A stretch of 15,695 bases of DNA from an uncultured Bacilli bacterium (GTDB lineage Bacteria; Bacillota_I; Bacilli_A; RF39; UBA660), in contig CALVMI010000015.1 of the NCBI GenBank assembly GCA_944345045.1, positions 1-15,695 on the forward strand. The letters run 5' to 3'. Of the stretch, positions 12,259 through 15,695 are shown one piece after another (positions within the stretch are counted from its first letter, which is position 1; each line of letters opens with the position of its first letter). Under the pieces are notes generated by a model. That model searched no databases. It saw nothing but the letters and a program-made list of their open reading frames with translations, and had not been told where the DNA came from. The translations under genes were made by a program, and so were the position numbers.

Positions 12259-14000
12259 ATTTAAAAGATTTATTTATTAATTTTTTTGTAAGTAAAGGTC
12301 ATAAGCAAATACCAAGTGCCCCTCTAGTGCCAGAAAATGATCCATCAGTATTATTTAATACAGCAGGTATGCAACCTTTAATTCCTTATTTAATGGGTGA
12401 GCCTCATCCTTATGGCAAAAGACTTTGTGATTATCAAAAGTGTGTTCGTTTAACTGATTTAGATTCCATTGGTGACAAAACACATCATACTTTTTTTGAA
12501 ATGCTTGGTAACTGGAGTTTAGGTGACTACTTTAAAAAAGAAAGCATCAGTTATAGCTTTGAATTTTTGACAAGTGTTTTAAAAATTCCAGTTGAAAGAC
12601 TTGCTATTACCGTATATAAAGGTGATGAAAAAATACCAAGAGATGATGTTTCAGCCGAAGCTTGGAGGAGTCTTGGAATACCAGAAAAAAGAATTGCTTA
12701 TTTAGGAAAAGAAGATAACTTTTGGATTCCTGGTGATTCTGGACCATGTGGTGGCGACACCGAAATATTTTATTGGCGAAGTACTGATCCAATTCCAGAA
12801 GCTTTTGATCCAGAAGATGATCGTTGGGTAGAAATTTGGAACAATGTTTTCATGGAGTATCATCAAGATTCTGATGGCAATGTTACAGAATTAAGTCAGA
12901 AAAACGTCGATACAGGAATGGGTTTAGAAAGAGTTGTCGCTGTATTAGAAGGAGTAGAGGATAACTATTTAACAACGATTTGGAAACCAATTAAAGAAAA
13001 ACTAGAATCTATCAGTGGCAAAACCTATGAAGGAAACGAAACTTCTTTTAGAATCATTATGGATCATGTAAGAACAAGTGTTTTTATCGCTGCTGATCCA
13101 GCTCATATTAGACCTAGTAATACGGATCAAGGATATATTTTAAGAAGATTAATTAGAAGAGCTATTCGTCATGCTAGAAATTTAGAAATGGATATTCATT
13201 CTAACTTTTTAGAAGAATTAGCTAATGTCGTTATTGATGAGTATAAAGTGTATTATCATGAACTAACTGAAAATAAAGATTTCGTTTTAGAAGTTTTAAA
13301 ACAAGAACAAATTAAATTTGCTAGAACTCTGGAAAAAGGTTTAAAAATCTTTGAAAAAGTTGCTCAAAAATCAGATTTTATTGATGGGGAAACAGCTTTT
13401 CATCTATATGATACATTTGGCTTTCCAATTGAACTTACAAAAGAAGAAGCATCTTCACGTCATATGAAAGTAGACGAAGAAGGTTTTGAAAGAAAATTTT
13501 TAGAACATCAAGAAAAATCAAGAACCGCTTCTAAAGGAAAATTTAAAGGAGGTCTTTCAGGTAATAGCGAAATAGAAACTAAGTATCATACAGCAACGCA
13601 CCTTCTTAATGCCGCCTTAAAAGAAGTAATCGGTCCATCTGTTCATCAATTAGGTAGCAATATCACGGAAGAACGTCTTCGCTTTGATTTTCCATGTGAT
13701 CACAAATTAACAGAGGAAGAAAAAGAAAAAGTCGAAAATTTAGTGAATAAATGGATCGAAGAAGCTTTACCAGTTACGAAAGAAATTATGAAAAAAGAAG
13801 ATGCCATAAAAAGTGGAGCAGAATGTATGTTTATTGAAAAATATCCAGATGAAGTAACTGTATATTCTATTGGAAATATTTCCAAAGAATTATGTGGTGG
13901 ACCTCATGTATCAAATATCAAAGAATTAGGACATTTTAAAATAAAAAAAGAAGAATCTTCAAGTGCTGGTGTAAGAAGAATAAAAGGAGTCTTAGAATAA
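12255..14000 (+). CDS. alaS: Alanine–tRNA ligase, short form without the C-terminal C-Ala domain
   Basis: Attaches alanine to tRNA-Ala and clears mischarged Ser/Gly. At 581 residues it is about 300 short of the usual 870 or so. The class II catalytic core is intact: FFVSKGHKQIPSAPLVPENDPSVLF, FNTAGMQPLIPYLMGE, HHTFFEMLGNWSLGDYF, GDSGPCGGDTEIFY and MGLERVVAVLEG. The tRNA-recognition helices (RRLIRRAIRHAR) and the editing domain follow, with its zinc ligands HTATH (His445, His449) and CGGPH (Cys547, His551). The protein stops right after SSAGVRRIKGVLE, the normal end of the editing domain, so the coiled coil and DHHA1/C-Ala module are missing. A T-box leader and an intact frame argue that it is a working gene, not a truncated one. 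The sequence style (MQPLIPYLMGEPHP, CGGPH) recalls short AlaRS of Patescibacteria-like lineages; that comparison is from memory. Confidence 0.95.
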   Translation: MNLKDLFINFFVSKGHKQIPSAPLVPENDPSVLFNTAGMQPLIPYLMGEPHPYGKRLCDYQKCVRLTDLDSIGDKTHHTFFEMLGNWSLGDYFKKESISYSFEFLTSVLKIPVERLAITVYKGDEKIPRDDVSAEAWRSLGIPEKRIAYLGKEDNFWIPGDSGPCGGDTEIFYWRSTDPIPEAFDPEDDRWVEIWNNVFMEYHQDSDGNVTELSQKNVDTGMGLERVVAVLEGVEDNYLTTIWKPIKEKLESISGKTYEGNETSFRIIMDHVRTSVFIAADPAHIRPSNTDQGYILRRLIRRAIRHARNLEMDIHSNFLEELANVVIDEYKVYYHELTENKDFVLEVLKQEQIKFARTLEKGLKIFEKVAQKSDFIDGETAFHLYDTFGFPIELTKEEASSRHMKVDEEGFERKFLEHQEKSRTASKGKFKGGLSGNSEIETKYHTATHLLNAALKEVIGPSVHQLGSNITEERLRFDFPCDHKLTEEEKEKVENLVNKWIEEALPVTKEIMKKEDAIKSGAECMFIEKYPDEVTVYSIGNISKELCGGPHVSNIKELGHFKIKKEESSSAGVRRIKGVLE

Positions 14001-14016
14001 AAAGGCTTCTTTTTTT
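13999..14016 (+). terminator. Weak terminator after alaS
   Basis: AAAAAG (13999-14004), GCTT loop, CTTTTT (14009-14014) and T-run to 14016. The stem is nearly all A-T, so efficiency is doubtful, but its place directly at the alaS stop supports it. Confidence 0.45.
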
Positions 14017-14037
14017 GTCATATTTTAAAACTCACAT

Positions 14038-14150
14038 TTAACAAAAGCGGGATTAAAACGCCAAAAATGCTTGCAAAAGAGTGATTAAATGCGATATATT
14101 TCTTGCAAAAGTGTGATTAAATGCGATACATTTCTTGCAAAAGTGTGATG
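14038..14150. repeat. 32-bp tandem repeat array (about 3.5 units)
   Basis: Units begin at 14070 and 14102 and differ at only two positions (AGAG/AGTG; GATATATTT/GATACATTT); a half unit starts at 14134 (CTTGCAAAAGTGTGATG). A degenerate unit at 14038-14069 keeps the register (AAAAG, GATTAAA). The shared core is CTTGCAAAAGTGTGATTAAA followed by TGCGATACATTT. There is no spacer between units. The array ends at the hairpin and DUF4143 remnant. Confidence 0.85.
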
Positions 14151-14170
14151 CTTTTCCTTTAAAAGCATTA
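14146..14170. repeat. Perfect hairpin at the repeat–pseudogene junction
   Basis: ATGCTTTT (14148-14155) pairs with AAAAGCAT (14161-14168) around CCTTT; one wobble and one more pair extend it to 14146-14170. No T-run follows. It joins the last half repeat to the start of the open DUF4143-like frame. Confidence 0.6.
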
Positions 14171-14523
14171 ATTTAGATAGTAAAAGTATTTTAGAAGGAA
14201 ATAAACTTTTAAAAAAATTTAAAGGTTCATTCACTGAAAATCATGTTGCTAATGTATTAAATTATTTATTAGATGAATCACCTAATTACTATACTTTTGA
14301 TAGAAATGAAATCGATTTCGCTATACAAAGAAATAATAAAATAATGCCTATAGAAGTAAAATCAGATAAAAGCACCAATCATAATAGTTTAACAAAATAT
14401 AATGCCAAAAACGATAATGAAATATCATTCAGATTCTCATTAAATAATTTAATAAAAAGGAAGAAAGTAGTATGTATGAAAAAGAATATAAATAAATCAT
14501 TATTATTAAATATAAACTTTTAA
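14149..14523 (+). pseudogene. Remnant of an ATPase with DUF4143 domain (C-terminal part only)
   Basis: The frame is open from 14149 (after TGA at 14146-14148) to TAA at 14521-14523, without a proper start or ribosome site. Its 124 codons read like the C-terminal domain of DUF4143 AAA-type ATPases: KKFKGSFTENHVANVL (usual FKGaltENyVaqeL), then YYTFDRNEIDFAIQRNNKIMPIEVKS, containing the Asp...Glu-x-Lys pattern of a restriction-endonuclease-like fold, a lone Ser/Tyr block, and EISFRFSLNNLIK. The usual ending with IPLY is replaced by KRKKVVCMKKNINKSLLLNINF. The whole ATPase half (Walker A and B) is missing. Similar genes are often mobile or multicopy in gut bacteria, so this is most likely a decayed copy. 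A short expressed protein cannot be excluded. Confidence 0.7.
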
Positions 14524-14540
14524 AAATCTAAAAAATCGTC

Positions 14541-14546
14541 TATAAT
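14541..14546 (+). promoter_or_regulatory. -10 element upstream of the right-edge surface protein
   Basis: A perfect TATAAT lies 28 bases before the ATG at 14574. The region 17 bp upstream (TTTTAA, 14518-14523) is a weak -35 and overlaps the stop of the DUF4143 remnant. Confidence 0.5.
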
Positions 14547-14573
14547 AAAGATAGAAAAAATAGGTGAGATGAT

Positions 14574-15695
14574 ATGAACGAAAACTTAAGTTTTAAAAAC
14601 ATCTTTAAAAGAGAAACAAAATTAGCTAGTTATATTATCATTTGTTTAACGATAGTTGTTTTAAGTCTATCTTATGCCATGTTTTTTAGAGTAAATGGTA
14701 ACAGTGAAAATCAAGTAGTAGAAGCAGGAGATTTAGTCTTCACCTATGAAAATTCTTCGCAAACTATTACCAATACAAATTCTAATGAATGTTTTATGCC
14801 TATGAGTGGGGAAGAAACATCTCTTTACTTAGGAACATGTGATTATAAATTAAGTGTTCAAAACACAGGAAGTTTAAAAGGAGCTTATACATTAAGACTT
14901 ATAGCTAACGAAGATAATACCATTGATGCAAGCTATTTGAAAGTTGTGTTAAGAAAACAAGTAGGAGAGACATTAGAAATTGTTGAAGGATATGAAAATG
15001 GAAAATTAGTAAGTGAACTAACAGAAGGTATTTTAATACAAGATGAAGAAATGGAAACAGGAAGTACCGTAGTATATAGTATCTTCTTATATTTAGATGA
15101 GAGTACCTTAAGCGGATTAGAAGAAAGTCAAATTACTTCTATCATAAATGGAACCATATCTTATCAAATAGAAGGAACAGGATTAGTCCATGAAGGACAA
15201 GATGTCGATAGTGCCACATTAGCAGAAGCTATGAAACAATGTGCTGAGGAAGGAAAAAGTGGAGCCACATGTTTATTAGAAAATGCAAATTTAACTACTG
15301 AATTAATTTATGATAACACAGTAGATAACAATTTAAGATACATCGGAGCCAATCCAAACAATTATGTCTCCTTCAATAATGAATTATGGCGAATCATAGG
15401 GGTATTTAACAATATAGAAGATGGCATAGGAAATAAAGAAACCAGACTTAAAATCATTAGAAATGAACCATATAGCGAAAGTATAGCATGGGATACAGAT
15501 AACGTAAACGACTGGAGTACAGCAAGTTTACAAGAAGAATTAAATGGAAGTTATTTAGAAAGTATTATAAGTCCTTCAAAAGAAATGATCGAAGATGCTG
15601 TGTGGAAATTAGGAGGATTATCTAGTTCTAGTAGTGATGCAAGTTATTATGTGAATGCCATCGCAAGTACATGGTATACCTATGAAAGAGGAAAA
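14574..15695 (+). CDS. N-terminal part of a membrane-anchored surface protein, cut by the right edge
   Basis: ATG at 14574 follows AGGTGAGAT; 374 codons are open to the end of the window. The product has a short basic cytoplasmic start, one hydrophobic segment (about 17-38, ending SLSYAMFF, like the signals of TasA/camelysin-type proteins), then β-rich sequence with KLSVQNTGSLKGAYTLRL and a TVVYSIFLYLDE block, typical of extracellular TasA-like or pilin-like domains. From about residue 210 a second region begins (ATLAEAMKQCAEEGKSGATCLLEN), leading to RYIGANPNNYVSFNNELWRIIGVF and RLKIIRNE, the entry to a DUF6273-like domain, and SSSSSDASYYVNAIASTWYTYERGK. The left-edge fragment (2-481) looks like the end of a protein of the same kind. 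Four Cys in the outer part (CFMPM..., GTCDY, QCAEE, ATCLL) could form disulfides. Function unknown; cell-surface location is inferred. Confidence 0.75.
   Translation, partial: MNENLSFKNIFKRETKLASYIIICLTIVVLSLSYAMFFRVNGNSENQVVEAGDLVFTYENSSQTITNTNSNECFMPMSGEETSLYLGTCDYKLSVQNTGSLKGAYTLRLIANEDNTIDASYLKVVLRKQVGETLEIVEGYENGKLVSELTEGILIQDEEMETGSTVVYSIFLYLDESTLSGLEESQITSIINGTISYQIEGTGLVHEGQDVDSATLAEAMKQCAEEGKSGATCLLENANLTTELIYDNTVDNNLRYIGANPNNYVSFNNELWRIIGVFNNIEDGIGNKETRLKIIRNEPYSESIAWDTDNVNDWSTASLQEELNGSYLESIISPSKEMIEDAVWKLGGLSSSSSDASYYVNAIASTWYTYERGK

Noticed and set aside
14038..14150. CRISPR array
   Set aside because: Units are directly contiguous with no variable spacers between them, and no cas gene is near; it is a tandem repeat.

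Overview
The window comes from a low-GC bacterium of the Bacilli, probably an uncultured gut lineage on the Bacillota/Mycoplasmatota border; no particular genus can be recognised. The genes are AT-rich and follow Bacillus-like neighbourhoods: recU next to a class A penicillin-binding protein, gpsB followed by the RNase P RNA, rodZ/ymfM-like–pgsA–recA–rny, and an AI-2E-family membrane protein upstream of alaS. Tryptophan is encoded by TGG and TGA is used as a stop (the kinase gene before alaS), so the genetic code is the standard one, not the Mycoplasma one. The penicillin-binding protein and GpsB show a peptidoglycan-making cell.

Layout. Bases 2-481 are the 3' end of a surface-protein gene on the + strand. 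It converges on a − strand operon (recU then pbp, 3906 to 523), and a bidirectional terminator lies between them. From about 4050 everything is on the + strand: a 41-codon ORF of unknown function, gpsB, rnpB (class B RNase P RNA, whose P1 helix reaches into the gpsB stop codon), a short RodZ/YmfM-like protein, pgsA, recA, rny, a YneF-family membrane peptide, an unrecognised membrane-anchored acidic protein, an AI-2E-family permease, then an alanine-specific T-box leader that controls a P-loop nucleotide kinase and alaS (the two genes overlap by ATGA). After alaS come an array of 32-bp tandem repeats, a hairpin and a decayed DUF4143-type ATPase gene. The last gene, cut by the right edge, is the N-terminal part of a membrane-anchored surface protein that appears to be of the same family as the fragment at the left edge.

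The core is housekeeping: wall synthesis and division (PBP, GpsB, RodZ-like), phospholipid synthesis (PgsA), recombination (RecU, RecA), RNA processing and decay (RNase P, RNase Y), and tRNA charging (AlaRS under T-box control). The unusual parts are a 581-residue AlaRS that stops at the end of its editing domain, a nucleotide kinase captured in the alanine T-box operon, a dyad placed between the -35 and -10 of the unknown acidic protein's promoter, a set of palindromes between pgsA and recA (where cinA would be expected), the repeat array with the DUF4143 remnant, and a stretch with odd codon use at the C-terminus of the left-edge surface protein.
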